A DNA stretch of 64,000 nucleotides from Paenibacillus taichungensis (GTDB lineage: Bacteria; Bacillota; Bacilli; Paenibacillales; Paenibacillaceae): NCBI RefSeq assembly GCF_003287275.1, contig NZ_QEVW01000006.1:434001-498000 (forward strand), read 5' to 3'. A program made the position numbers and the translations under genes. This document shows, piece by piece, positions 50,746 through 60,725 of this stretch (its first letter is position 1; each line of letters begins with the position of its first letter). The notes beneath the pieces are model-generated. The model had not been told where the DNA came from. It did not search any database and worked only from the letters and a program-made list of their open reading frames with translations.

Positions 50746-53700
50746 CTATTTATGTTGAATTTCGCGCTTGTTCAGCTCCTCCAGCTTGGCGGCCAGTGTT
50801 CGGCAGATTTCCTCCAGAGGCCCAGGCTGACAGAGGTCCTTGTGACGGCAAGCGATATCATGACGTTCCAATTGGCCCCCGATGTATTCATTCCACATTT
50901 CCGGTTCAATCGGGTCGAACCAGTCAGGAATAATGGTGGAACGGAAGAAGATCAGATCCCCCTCGAATCGGGATGGCGTGTAGGCTCCCAAGATCCGTAC
51001 GGAATTTTCATAGGTCTTCCGCAGTTTCATGATCGTCTCTTCGTCCAAACTTGCCAGCGCACTGCCCTCACTGCGCAATATGCGCATAGCCGTTGCCATA
51101 TCCAGCGGCCCATCTCCAATGCTATCCGGATCATAACCACCCAGTGCAAGCAGTGCCGTTAAGGCTTCTTCCTCATCCGGTTCTCCGCGAATCGGCAGAT
51201 AGTGGCTCGGATACGCATCCAGCATGGCGAGAAACTCCACTTCTTCCCCTTCCAATTGCAGTTGTACCGCCATAGCCTGCGCAACGTTGCCTCCAAGAGA
51301 CCAGCCCAGCAGACGGTAAGGTCCCTCAGGCTGTACCGAGCGGATATGGCGGATGTAGTCTGCTGTCATATCTTCCAGTGTAGACGGAAGTTCCTCGTAC
51401 TCAGCAATTCCTCTGGCCTGTAACCCATAGAGTGGATACTCCATGCCCAGATGTTTCATCAGCCCGGCATAGCACCAGCTAAGTCCTCCTGCGGGATGGA
51501 CACAGAATATAGGCAGATGCTCTCCATGCGTTCTGAGCGGCAATAGAACTTGAAGCGAGCTTTTTCCGGAATCCGAATCCATCTCCAGTCGCTCCGCCAG
51601 TCCCGCTACGGTAGCTGTTTCGAACAAAATACCGATGCCCGGTTCCCGTCCCATCGCTTCACGGATACGACTCATCAAGCGAACAGCCAGCAGCGAATGG
51701 CCACCCAGCTCGAAGAAACTGTCGTCGATACTCACACTCCGCATGCCCAATACTTCGGCAAACAAATCACAGAGGATCTCCTCTTGCGGGTTGCGAGGCG
51801 CTCTGCCACCTGTCGTTAATTGCATGTCCGGTGCCGGCAGTGCCTTGCGATCCAGCTTGCCATTCGGTGTAAGTGGCAGGCTCTCCAGCGTTACAACCGC
51901 AGATGGAACCATATAATCCGGAAGGCTGGCAGACGCATGACGACGCAAAGCAGTCGATTCCGGTACTGTCCCTGTATCCGAAGCCGGAACGATATAAGCT
52001 ACAAGACGTTTATCCCCCGGTTGGTCTTCACGGACAATTACAGCAGCCTGTGCGACGCTTGAATGCCTCGCCAGCACCGCCTCAATCTCGCCAAGCTCAA
52101 TGCGGAATCCCCGTATTTTCACCTGCTGATCCGCTCGGCCCAAATAATCAAGCGAGCCATCATGCAGACGCTTCGCCAAATCTCCTGTCCGGTACATACG
52201 AGTCCCTGGCGGACCGTATGGATCAGCAACGAATCGCTCAGCTGTAAGATCAGGTCGATTCCAATAACCACGGGCCAGACCTGCCCCGGCTACATACATT
52301 TCTCCGGTTACTCCTGTCGGTACAGGCTCCAGTTGATCATCCAGCACGTATACCCGAAGATCCGGTATGGCGCATCCAATCCAGCTGCTCGCACCTTCCG
52401 TAGAACTACCTGCATGCAGTTCCTTGTAGCTGACGTGAACCGTCGTCTCGGTGATGCCATACATATTGATGAGTTTTGGCGCATCATCAGCATGACGTTC
52501 ATACCAGTCATCCAATCGCCCAAGCTCCAGCGCCTCGCCTCCAAAAATGACATAACGGAGTGCAAGCTGCTGTCCCCAGGCCGGATTTTCCCGGTCAGCC
52601 TGCATAAGTTGGTAGAACGCAGATGGCGTCTGGTTCAATACGGTCACCTTTTGCTCAGCGAGCAATTGCAGGAACGCTCCAGGTGAACGGCTGATTTCAT
52701 GAGGAACAACGACTAATCGCCCTCCATGCAGCAGCGGCCCCCAGATTTCCCAGACGGAGAAGTCAAATGCATAAGAGTGGAACAAGGTCCACACATCACT
52801 CGCGTCAAAGTGGAACCAGTGCTGCGTGGCATCCAATAAACGGATGACATTGGCATGCGGAATCACGACCCCTTTGGGCTTGCCTGTCGAACCTGAGGTA
52901 TAGATCATGTAAGCCGGACTCAGTGGTGTTACACGCCCATTGCGTTCACGATCCGCAGGGTTTCGATCATCCAGCATCCCCAATTGCTGCAAAGTATGCG
53001 AATCGTCCATATTAATACACTGAATTTCCGATACCTGTGGAAGCAAGGTGAATACCTCTGTACTCGTTACCATGACTTTCGGTGCTGCATCTGTCAGCAT
53101 ATGTGTCAACCGATCTGCCGGATAATTGGGGTCGAGCGGCAGATAAGCGGCTCCTGCTTTTAACACAGCGAGAATGCCCACAACCATTTCAACGGAGCGA
53201 GGTAAGGCCAGCGCTACCATATGCTCGGGTCCCACGCCTTGAGCGATTAGTAATCTGGCAAGCTGATTGGCTCTTGCATTCAGCTCCCTGTAATTCAAGG
53301 TAATATCCCCACAGGTCATGGCAGTCGCACCCGGATGAGCCGCTGCTTGTATTTCAAAGCGCTCGGCTATGGTCAGTTGTGCATCCTCACTCAGCGTAAA
53401 GGACCATTCTTTTTCAAGCTGTGCCTGCTCTGTCGGGGTCACGACATGAAATCTGCTGATTCGTTCATCCAACTGCTGCACGGCATCTTCAAGCACCTGC
53501 ATCAATCGAATCACAAGTTCACCTGCAGTAGATTCCCGGAAGAGATCCGAACTATATTCCAGCACACCTTCAATTCCGCCTGGAGATCCGTTATGCTGAC
53601 GCTGCTCTGTCAGCTCAAGGGTTAGATCAAATTTGGATGATCCCACACCATGCATGCGGGTTTCCGCCGCAATACCCGGCAGTTCAAGACGAATATCCGG

Positions 53701-56700
53701 TGTATTTTGCAGCACAAGCATCACTTGGAAGAGCGGATGTTTGGAACGGGATCGAGGCGGATTTAACACTTCAACCAACCGTTCAAAGGGTAGATCCTGA
53801 TGTTCATATGCAGCCAGGTCGACTTCCCGCACACGGGCCAGCAGTTCGCGGAATGTTGGATCACCTGAAATGTCGGTACGCAGTACAAGAGTGTTAATGA
53901 ACATTCCGACGACTTCATCCAACGCATCATCGCTCCGTCCGGCAATCGGTGTTCCTATCGCGATATCCGTTCCTGCTCCCATTCGGGTAAGCAGCAAGGA
54001 CAGTGCCGAGTGCAGCACCATGAATAGGCTGACTTTATTCTCACGTGCGATGACCATCAATTGCTCATGCAAACGTTGACTGATCGTAAAAGGCACCGAC
54101 CCACCGCGATAACTGGACACGACTGGACGGGCGTAATCTGTAGGGAATGTAACCTGCTCTGGTAAATTGGCCAGCTGGTTACTCCAGAATTCCATCTGTC
54201 TTGCAATCAGACTGTCCTGCTGTTTCTCATCCCCTAGAAATCTCTCCTGCCACACCGCATAGTCGGCATATTGAATGCGCAGCGGCTCCCAGGTAGGTGA
54301 AACACTCCGCAAGCGTGACGCATAAGCCTCCGACAGATCGCGGATGAGCGGTGACAATGACCATCCATCCCCTGCAATATGATGCAGCAGCAACAGCAGC
54401 ACATGCTCATCCGGGCCAGTTCTGAACAACTCGGCACGGATGCCTGGTTCCGTGGATAGCTGGAAGCTGTAGCGTGACGCTTCTGTCAGAAGCTCGGGAA
54501 GCTCCCGCTCCGCAGCAGCGGTTATATTCAATTTCACTTTGACGTCAGCAGCATTCAGAATATGCTGGCTCGCAGAACCCATTTCAGGCGGATACAACGT
54601 TCGTAATGTCTCATGACGGTCTACAATATCCTGCAGGGCGTTCTCCAGAGCATCCGTATCCAGCCTCCCGGCCAACCGGGCAACCAGCGGAATGTTATAC
54701 GTCGGATTGGCGCCTTCCAGACAATACATAAACCACAATCTTCGCTGGGCAAAGGAGAGCGGAAGCTCCCCCTGACGTGGAACAGGCTGAATAACAGGTC
54801 TCACCGATTTTGCCTGATCCAATCGTTTGGCCAGGCCTGCGGCGGTTGGAGCTTCAAACACACTGCCAATGGTCAGATCTGCACCGAATACATCACGGAT
54901 ACGTGCTGTAATTCGTCCAGCCAGCAGGGAGTGCCCACCCAGTTCAAAGAAATCATCGTCAATGCCCACACGACCAACACCAAGAATCTCGGCAAACAGA
55001 CTGCACAGAATTTCCTCCTGTGGTGTGCGCGCCTCCCGCCCAGTGGCATTGGACTGCAAAGTAGGTACAGGAAGCCGTTTGCGATCAATCTTTTTATTCG
55101 GTGTCAGCGGCATCTCGGGCAGTAGCGTGAATGCAGAAGGCACCATGTAATCCGGCAATGCATCCGCCACGTAAGCTCTTAGTTCTGCCAGATCCATACG
55201 ATTCTCGGGTTCAGACTCAGCCACTACATACGCAGCCAGTCGCTGGTTTCCCGGTTGGTCTTCGCGAGCCATTACCGTGACCTGAGCTACGCCAGGATAC
55301 CTGGAGATTACGGATTCAATCTCGCCCAGTTCTATCCGAAAACCTCTAATTTTGATCTGATGGTCGGCTCGACCCAAATAATCGATAGAACCCTCTGGCA
55401 GCCATTTCGCCAAATCTCCTGTACGGTACATCCGACTGCCTGGCTGACCGAAAGGATTGGCTACAAAGCGTTCTGCGGTCAGATCAGGCCTACCCAAATA
55501 CCCGCGCGCAAGCCCTTCACCTGCGATATACAGCTCCCCTACTACACCCGAAGGTACTGGCTTTAAGCTTTGATCCAGCACATATAGCTGCGTGTTGCGG
55601 ACTGCCCCGCCAATGGATGGTTTCCCTTTCGCTCCTGTCTCCATTGATGCAGCCGTGGAATATATGGTCGTCTCGGTCGGGCCGTACTGGTTATTGACGT
55701 GGCACCCCAGTTCCTGCAAAGAAAGCTTCAGTTCCTCCGTCAGCGCCTCTCCTCCGGTAATCACGGTTAGCCCATTGAAATGCCCTGGCCGACTTGTCAC
55801 CAAAGACTGCCATAACGTAGGCGTAGCCTGCATGATGGTGGTTCCCAGCTCTCTCATCTTCCCAGCCAGAGCTACCGGATCAAGAATCGTCTCTTTGTGT
55901 GCAATATCCAGACGGGCACCCGTCGTAAGCGGCAGAAATACTTCCAGTACGGATATGTCAAAAGCAATCGTGGTCACCGACAGCCAGTGGTCCTGTGGAC
56001 CAACCTGTAGTCTCGTCTTCATATCCTCAAGCAGATTCGCCAGCCCCAGATGGGTTACGGCTACGCCCTTGGGCTTACCTGTAGAACCTGAAGTGTAGAT
56101 AATATACGAAGGATTGAGTAGAGAAGCTGTACTTGTCAGATCATCACCTTCTGGATTACTTCCAGACTGACGACTCACTGCCGTAGCAGTATTCGGTTCA
56201 TCCATGACCATCATCGGTACACTGGATGTTGTCGGTAGACTGAAAACATGGTCCATCACCGTCACCACGCAAGCAGGCTTTGCATCCTCCAACATGTAGA
56301 TCAGACGTTCCTTGGGATAGTCAGGGTCAAGCGGCAGATAGGCGGCCCCCGTTTTGTGGACAGCTACAATGGCGATAACCACTTCCAGTGAACGAGGCAG
56401 AGCGATGGCTATCATCTGTTCCGGTCCTGCCTGATATCGTTGTATCAATTCATGAGCCAGCTGATTTGCCCGTTCATTCAGCTCCGCATACGTCAGGGAT
56501 TCCCCTTCGAATGTTAGCGCCGTTGCAGAAGGCGTGCGGCGTACCTGCTGTTCAAGCCGTGCTGCCGAATTGCTTTCGCCCGTCACCTCTCCTTTTCCAT
56601 TCCATGTCACCAATACTTGCTCGCGTTCGGCAGGGAGCAGCAATTCCAGTCGTCCCACCATTTCCATCTCCATGCCTTCCTGCATCACCAGGTTCAGAAG

Positions 56701-57984
56701 CTGCATATATCGAAGCTGATGGTTCAGCAGTTCGGAATCATTGTAGATAGACGGATTCGCATCAAAATCAATACTCAGCCCATGACCATGTCCTTGGTCC
56801 ACCACATGAATGGACAGATCGTCTACCGGGCCCGTGGATAGGTTGTGAATCATGCCGCGCTGCCCCGCAAAGTTCAATTCATGATGGAATGGCATGACAT
56901 TAATCATGGGTCCGAACAGGCGACGATTCTCTCCAAGCAGCTTCAGATCACGCCGCAGATCCTGGTGGCGATAGCGTTGATGCTTGCGTACCGCCCGAAT
57001 CTCCTGCACAACTTGTTTCAGCAGCTCTGACACGGTCAGATGTGACTCTACGTTGAGACGCAGCGGAAGTACATTCATGACCATACCCGGAACCCGCAGG
57101 GATGTTGATCCCAATCGGCACATCACGGGCAGGGCCAGCACAACATCGGTCGCCCCTGTCATTCGGTGTACGTAAATGGCTGTTGCCGCTACAAACAAAT
57201 CTGGCCAGGTCACACCGAACCTTGCCGCTGCCGCCTGCATTTGCTCGCGCTGTGGCTGTGTAAGCAGACCGCTCTGTCTCAGGAAGTAGGTGGAGGTTCG
57301 CGGAGCCCGTTCTCCCAGACTGACAACATCCGGTTCGTCTGCATATCGATCCATCCAAAACTGGCGATCCTGTTCTTTGTCCACGGAGCCAAGATAAGCC
57401 TCGTCTTCCTGAAGTACAGCCGTCCATGAGCCAAACGACGCCCCTTGCTGCGCTCGAGCTACAGCTTCTCCTCTTACACTTGCGGAGTACAGACTCGCAA
57501 CTCTGCGGGTAATCAGCGAAACGCCGTACCCATCAATCGCGATATGATGAATGCGCTGGTACCAGTAATAACAATCAGGGCTCACCTGGAACAATGCCTC
57601 CGTGAAGAGTGGACCTGTCGCCAGATTGACGGGATGGGTCAGATCCTTTTTCATCCAGGCCATTGCTGCTGTGTGGGGCTCGGCTTCCTCCCTCACGTCG
57701 ATGACATGAAATGTCCAATGATCCGGGTTGCTGTTCAAAGACTGCCAAGGACCTTGTTCATTTTCGCCATAAACCATATTCAGCGACTCTGCTTCCGCAA
57801 CGGTCTGCCGCACACTTTCTTCGAATCGTTTGGCGTCTACGCTACCCTGGATGACCACATACTCGGCGGTGTTGTACATGGGATTGTCCGGATTCAACTG
57901 CTGAGCGAACCAGATGCCGGACTGTGCAGAGGACAGAGGCCAAGCCGTGTTCCGACTGTGCGACGTATGTACGGCCCCGCTCAA
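50746..57984 (-). CDS. dhbF: Two-module NRPS, DhbF-like
   Basis: A 2412-residue synthetase with domains C-A-T-C-A-T-TE. C1 has HHIAIDG near residue 148. A1 has YTSGSTGKPKG near 633. T1 has LGGHSLLAG near 1018. C2 has HHIAGDGW near 1204. A2 has YTSGSTGKPKG near 1700. T2 has LGGHSLLAV near 2096. TE has GWSLGG near 2228. By hand alignment to GrsA, A2 reads DFWNIGMVH(K), the standard threonine code. A1 reads DILQIGQIY(K), close to but not equal to the glycine code DILQLGLIW(K). The enzyme joins DHB from DhbB with a small amino acid and Thr, and the TE trimerises and closes the lactone. The ATG overlaps dhbB by four bases. No epimerase domain is present. Confidence 0.95.
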   Translation of the reverse strand: MSGAVHTSHSRNTAWPLSSAQSGIWFAQQLNPDNPMYNTAEYVVIQGSVDAKRFEESVRQTVAEAESLNMVYGENEQGPWQSLNSNPDHWTFHVIDVREEAEPHTAAMAWMKKDLTHPVNLATGPLFTEALFQVSPDCYYWYQRIHHIAIDGYGVSLITRRVASLYSASVRGEAVARAQQGASFGSWTAVLQEDEAYLGSVDKEQDRQFWMDRYADEPDVVSLGERAPRTSTYFLRQSGLLTQPQREQMQAAAARFGVTWPDLFVAATAIYVHRMTGATDVVLALPVMCRLGSTSLRVPGMVMNVLPLRLNVESHLTVSELLKQVVQEIRAVRKHQRYRHQDLRRDLKLLGENRRLFGPMINVMPFHHELNFAGQRGMIHNLSTGPVDDLSIHVVDQGHGHGLSIDFDANPSIYNDSELLNHQLRYMQLLNLVMQEGMEMEMVGRLELLLPAEREQVLVTWNGKGEVTGESNSAARLEQQVRRTPSATALTFEGESLTYAELNERANQLAHELIQRYQAGPEQMIAIALPRSLEVVIAIVAVHKTGAAYLPLDPDYPKERLIYMLEDAKPACVVTVMDHVFSLPTTSSVPMMVMDEPNTATAVSRQSGSNPEGDDLTSTASLLNPSYIIYTSGSTGKPKGVAVTHLGLANLLEDMKTRLQVGPQDHWLSVTTIAFDISVLEVFLPLTTGARLDIAHKETILDPVALAGKMRELGTTIMQATPTLWQSLVTSRPGHFNGLTVITGGEALTEELKLSLQELGCHVNNQYGPTETTIYSTAASMETGAKGKPSIGGAVRNTQLYVLDQSLKPVPSGVVGELYIAGEGLARGYLGRPDLTAERFVANPFGQPGSRMYRTGDLAKWLPEGSIDYLGRADHQIKIRGFRIELGEIESVISRYPGVAQVTVMAREDQPGNQRLAAYVVAESEPENRMDLAELRAYVADALPDYMVPSAFTLLPEMPLTPNKKIDRKRLPVPTLQSNATGREARTPQEEILCSLFAEILGVGRVGIDDDFFELGGHSLLAGRITARIRDVFGADLTIGSVFEAPTAAGLAKRLDQAKSVRPVIQPVPRQGELPLSFAQRRLWFMYCLEGANPTYNIPLVARLAGRLDTDALENALQDIVDRHETLRTLYPPEMGSASQHILNAADVKVKLNITAAAERELPELLTEASRYSFQLSTEPGIRAELFRTGPDEHVLLLLLHHIAGDGWSLSPLIRDLSEAYASRLRSVSPTWEPLRIQYADYAVWQERFLGDEKQQDSLIARQMEFWSNQLANLPEQVTFPTDYARPVVSSYRGGSVPFTISQRLHEQLMVIARENKVSLFMVLHSALSLLLTRMGAGTDIAIGTPIAGRSDDALDEVVGMFINTLVLRTDISGDPTFRELLARVREVDLAAYEHQDLPFERLVEVLNPPRSRSKHPLFQVMLVLQNTPDIRLELPGIAAETRMHGVGSSKFDLTLELTEQRQHNGSPGGIEGVLEYSSDLFRESTAGELVIRLMQVLEDAVQQLDERISRFHVVTPTEQAQLEKEWSFTLSEDAQLTIAERFEIQAAAHPGATAMTCGDITLNYRELNARANQLARLLIAQGVGPEHMVALALPRSVEMVVGILAVLKAGAAYLPLDPNYPADRLTHMLTDAAPKVMVTSTEVFTLLPQVSEIQCINMDDSHTLQQLGMLDDRNPADRERNGRVTPLSPAYMIYTSGSTGKPKGVVIPHANVIRLLDATQHWFHFDASDVWTLFHSYAFDFSVWEIWGPLLHGGRLVVVPHEISRSPGAFLQLLAEQKVTVLNQTPSAFYQLMQADRENPAWGQQLALRYVIFGGEALELGRLDDWYERHADDAPKLINMYGITETTVHVSYKELHAGSSTEGASSWIGCAIPDLRVYVLDDQLEPVPTGVTGEMYVAGAGLARGYWNRPDLTAERFVADPYGPPGTRMYRTGDLAKRLHDGSLDYLGRADQQVKIRGFRIELGEIEAVLARHSSVAQAAVIVREDQPGDKRLVAYIVPASDTGTVPESTALRRHASASLPDYMVPSAVVTLESLPLTPNGKLDRKALPAPDMQLTTGGRAPRNPQEEILCDLFAEVLGMRSVSIDDSFFELGGHSLLAVRLMSRIREAMGREPGIGILFETATVAGLAERLEMDSDSGKSSLQVLLPLRTHGEHLPIFCVHPAGGLSWCYAGLMKHLGMEYPLYGLQARGIAEYEELPSTLEDMTADYIRHIRSVQPEGPYRLLGWSLGGNVAQAMAVQLQLEGEEVEFLAMLDAYPSHYLPIRGEPDEEEALTALLALGGYDPDSIGDGPLDMATAMRILRSEGSALASLDEETIMKLRKTYENSVRILGAYTPSRFEGDLIFFRSTIIPDWFDPIEPEMWNEYIGGQLERHDIACRHKDLCQPGPLEEICRTLAAKLEELNKREIQHK

Positions 57985-59030
57985 AAGTAGTCTCCGTTCG
58001 GGAGCACTTTGTTTCTGGCCTTATCCAGCAATGCCGCCCATGCAGCCAGTGTAGGCAGCTCCGCCAGATCCACGAACGTTACCCCCGCTCCTTCCACTCG
58101 AAAGCGCTCAGCCAGACTCATAATGCGAATGGAATCCAGGCCCCAGATCTGAATGAGATCATCGTGCTCTCCTATGTTGGCAGGCTGCTCCTGAAGCATC
58201 TCTCCGACCTGATTTCTTAATGCTTCCAACATCACTTGATCAACAACACGATGTCCATTCTGGAGCTTCTCCACCGCAGATGCCGTTTGCTGCCCAGCTT
58301 CCGATACAGCCACTTGAGCTGATGCCCGACTGGATTGATCCCCTTGCTCTCCCGCCTCCGCCTGAACTGCTCCTCCGAATCCATCTGTGGCAGAATGATG
58401 GAGAGTCTCCAGCAAACGTCCGGTTGTCAGTGTCACCGCGCAACGTTCGGAGGCATACGTCAGGGCCATGCGATGTTTTTCTGCCGAAAAATCAGCTACT
58501 GCATCCGCCACCAGGAATGCCTGAATGTCTCGCATAAAGGCTTCGCAGGAGGTCATCAGGCATCCGATATGAGCATAAATGCCGCAGACGATCAGTTGAT
58601 CGCGGCCATCCCGCTGCATTAGTTCAAACAGTTCTGTCTTCTGGAAGGCACTGTATCGCCATTTGGTCATGAATGTATCCTGCGGAGCAGGTGCGAGTGC
58701 ATCAATAATTTCTTTTTGTACAGGTCCTCCATCAATTCCTGCACCCCAAAAGTCCAGCTGTAACCCGCGCTGCTCCGGAGTCTGTCCGCCCGGTTGAGCG
58801 GAGTAAACCACTGGAATGCCAAGCTCATGACACTTCGAACGAAGCTGTGAAATATGATCGATCAGCTCCACAACAGGGGATTGTCCTGCCGTAAAGGCGT
58901 TCATAAAATATTGCTGCATATCATGAATCAGGAGTACCGAGCGCTTCGCATCCGGTGTCCACGTTACCTTGTTGACAGGAAGCTCCGATTCTACAGGCAT
59001 TGCATAGGGTTGAATCTTTGGAAGTGCCAT
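57981..59030 (-). CDS. dhbB: Isochorismatase with aryl carrier domain
   Basis: A 349-residue two-domain protein. Residues 1-210 are isochorismatase, with Asp37 in VLLIHDMQQYF, Lys in MTKWRYSAF, and GIYAHIGCL. It hydrolyses isochorismate to 2,3-dihydro-2,3-dihydroxybenzoate plus pyruvate. Residues 270-345 are an aryl carrier domain with the phosphopantetheine Ser300 in IWGLDSIRIMSL. A Gln/Ala/Ser-rich linker of about 50 residues joins them, longer than in the 312-residue B. subtilis DhbB. DhbE loads DHB on Ser300 and DhbF takes it up. An 78-base gap separates it from dhbE. Confidence 0.95.
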   Translation of the reverse strand: MALPKIQPYAMPVESELPVNKVTWTPDAKRSVLLIHDMQQYFMNAFTAGQSPVVELIDHISQLRSKCHELGIPVVYSAQPGGQTPEQRGLQLDFWGAGIDGGPVQKEIIDALAPAPQDTFMTKWRYSAFQKTELFELMQRDGRDQLIVCGIYAHIGCLMTSCEAFMRDIQAFLVADAVADFSAEKHRMALTYASERCAVTLTTGRLLETLHHSATDGFGGAVQAEAGEQGDQSSRASAQVAVSEAGQQTASAVEKLQNGHRVVDQVMLEALRNQVGEMLQEQPANIGEHDDLIQIWGLDSIRIMSLAERFRVEGAGVTFVDLAELPTLAAWAALLDKARNKVLPNGDYF

Positions 59031-59108
59031 GAATATCCCTCTTTTCAGCTTTATTTATCACAACCATGTTCATCACTGCGCTGTGGTGCTATCTATCAGA
59101 AATAACAA

Positions 59109-60725
59109 TCAGGATATGGGCTGTTTAGCCGTAATCATCTCGCGCAACGCTTTTTTGCTTACTTTGCCGACTTGAGTTTTGGGAAAAGACTGCACAAACT
59201 CAATCCGATCCGGTATTTTATAGCTGGCCAGACCCCGATTACGCAGAAAAGTTTTCACTTCGGCAGCTGACGGAGCTTCACCGCTCGGCACGATAAATGC
59301 ACAGGAGCGCTCGCCCAGATATTCATCGGGCATAGATACCAACGCCGCATCATGTACGGCAGGATGCGCCAGCAGATGGTTTTCCACTTCCTCGGCTGCC
59401 ACTTTATCGCCGCCACGGTTGATTTGATCCTTCGCCCGTCCTTCCACAACGAGATATCCATCAGCCGTAAGACTGGCAATATCTCCGGTACGATAGAATC
59501 CGTCGGTGGTAAACGATCTGGTATTATGCTCTTCTGCCTTGTAATAACCACGAATCGTATAAGGCCCTCGCGTCAGTAAATGCCCCGATTGTCCCTGTCC
59601 CACATCCATATCCTCGTCATCCACAATTCGTACTTCATCATACGGAGACATCGGCTTGCCCTGAGTGTTAACAATGACATCTAGCGGATCATCCAGACGG
59701 GTATAGTTCACCAGCCCCTCCGCCATGCCGAACACTTGCTGCAACGTGCAGCCCAGAACCGGTTGGACACGTGCAGCCACCTCGGCGCTGAATTTGGCTC
59801 CGCCAACCTGAAGCACCTCAAGTGAAGGAAGTTTAACCCCCCGGGTAGCCGCCGCATTCAACCATATGAGCGCAAGAGGCGGTACAAGAGATGTTATGGT
59901 CACCAGATGACGCTTAATGAGCGGGAAAGCTTCATCCGGACTGGACCCGCGTGACAGCACAATGGTTCCACCTGCGTAAAGCGTGCCCAGGAAGCCAGGT
60001 GAGCTCATCGGATAGTTATGTGCTACAGGCAGCACAGCGAGATAAACACTCTCGGGTGTGAGCCCGCAGACCTCCACACTTCTTCGCAAACTGTAGATGT
60101 AGTCATCATGGGTGCGGGGAATCATTTTGGACAGCCCGGTACTCCCACCAGACAGCTGTAGAAAAGCAACATCGGAAGAAACCGGCTCATGCGGCAGTGT
60201 GATCGGGTCTGCATAGACATCTTCCAGAGCCGTGAATCGCCCCGCGTCTCCTGCCACAAATACATGTCGAAGTTCCGGAATCTCTGCCTGAACCTCTTCG
60301 GCCAGCGTCCGGTAATCAAACCCGCCATCCTGATCCGGTATCACGTATGCTATGGCCTCAGAGAAGCGGGCGAAATACGTAATCTCACTCTTCCGGTGCA
60401 AGGGTAGTGCATATACAGGAAGTGCACCGATGCTGAATAAGGCAAAACACACCTCGATAAATGCCGTAATATTGGGCAGCTGGATAATAACCCGATCATA
60501 CTGCCGTATTCCCTTGGCATATAAACCTGCAGCCAGACGATCCACCCGTTCGTTCAGCTCCGCATAGGTTAATTGTTGTTCGCCACTGATAACGGCTACC
60601 CGATTGCCATATAGGTCAGCTCGCTGGCGGAGCATTTCTCCAAACGTAATTCCTTCCCAGCAGCCTTCCTGACGATAACGTTCGGCAACTTCCTCAGGCC
60701 AGGCCTGAAATCCTGACAGCATCAT
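59109..60725 (-). CDS. dhbE: 2,3-dihydroxybenzoate-AMP ligase
   Basis: A 538-residue stand-alone adenylation enzyme of the EntE/DhbE type. The phosphate loop is [21 protein letters not shown], and [13 protein letters not shown] carries the Asn (in place of the amino-acid Asp235) that marks aryl-acid activation. The C-terminal [29 protein letters not shown], and [11 protein letters not shown] with the catalytic Lys are complete. It makes DHB-AMP and loads it onto the DhbB carrier domain. The start codon follows directly on the dhbC stop, with AAGGAGG in the dhbC 3' end; two adjacent ATG codons are possible. Confidence 0.95.
   Translation of the reverse strand: MMLSGFQAWPEEVAERYRQEGCWEGITFGEMLRQRADLYGNRVAVISGEQQLTYAELNERVDRLAAGLYAKGIRQYDRVIIQLPNITAFIEVCFALFSIGALPVYALPLHRKSEITYFARFSEAIAYVIPDQDGGFDYRTLAEEVQAEIPELRHVFVAGDAGRFTALEDVYADPITLPHEPVSSDVAFLQLSGGSTGLSKMIPRTHDDYIYSLRRSVEVCGLTPESVYLAVLPVAHNYPMSSPGFLGTLYAGGTIVLSRGSSPDEAFPLIKRHLVTITSLVPPLALIWLNAAATRGVKLPSLEVLQVGGAKFSAEVAARVQPVLGCTLQQVFGMAEGLVNYTRLDDPLDVIVNTQGKPMSPYDEVRIVDDEDMDVGQGQSGHLLTRGPYTIRGYYKAEEHNTRSFTTDGFYRTGDIASLTADGYLVVEGRAKDQINRGGDKVAAEEVENHLLAHPAVHDAALVSMPDEYLGERSCAFIVPSGEAPSAAEVKTFLRNRGLASYKIPDRIEFVQSFPKTQVGKVSKKALREMITAKQPIS

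Noticed and set aside
51000..57990. Many plus-strand frames of 60-207 codons inside the NRPS gene
   Set aside because: They are shadows of the long minus-strand coding frame; no start signals or recognisable domains.
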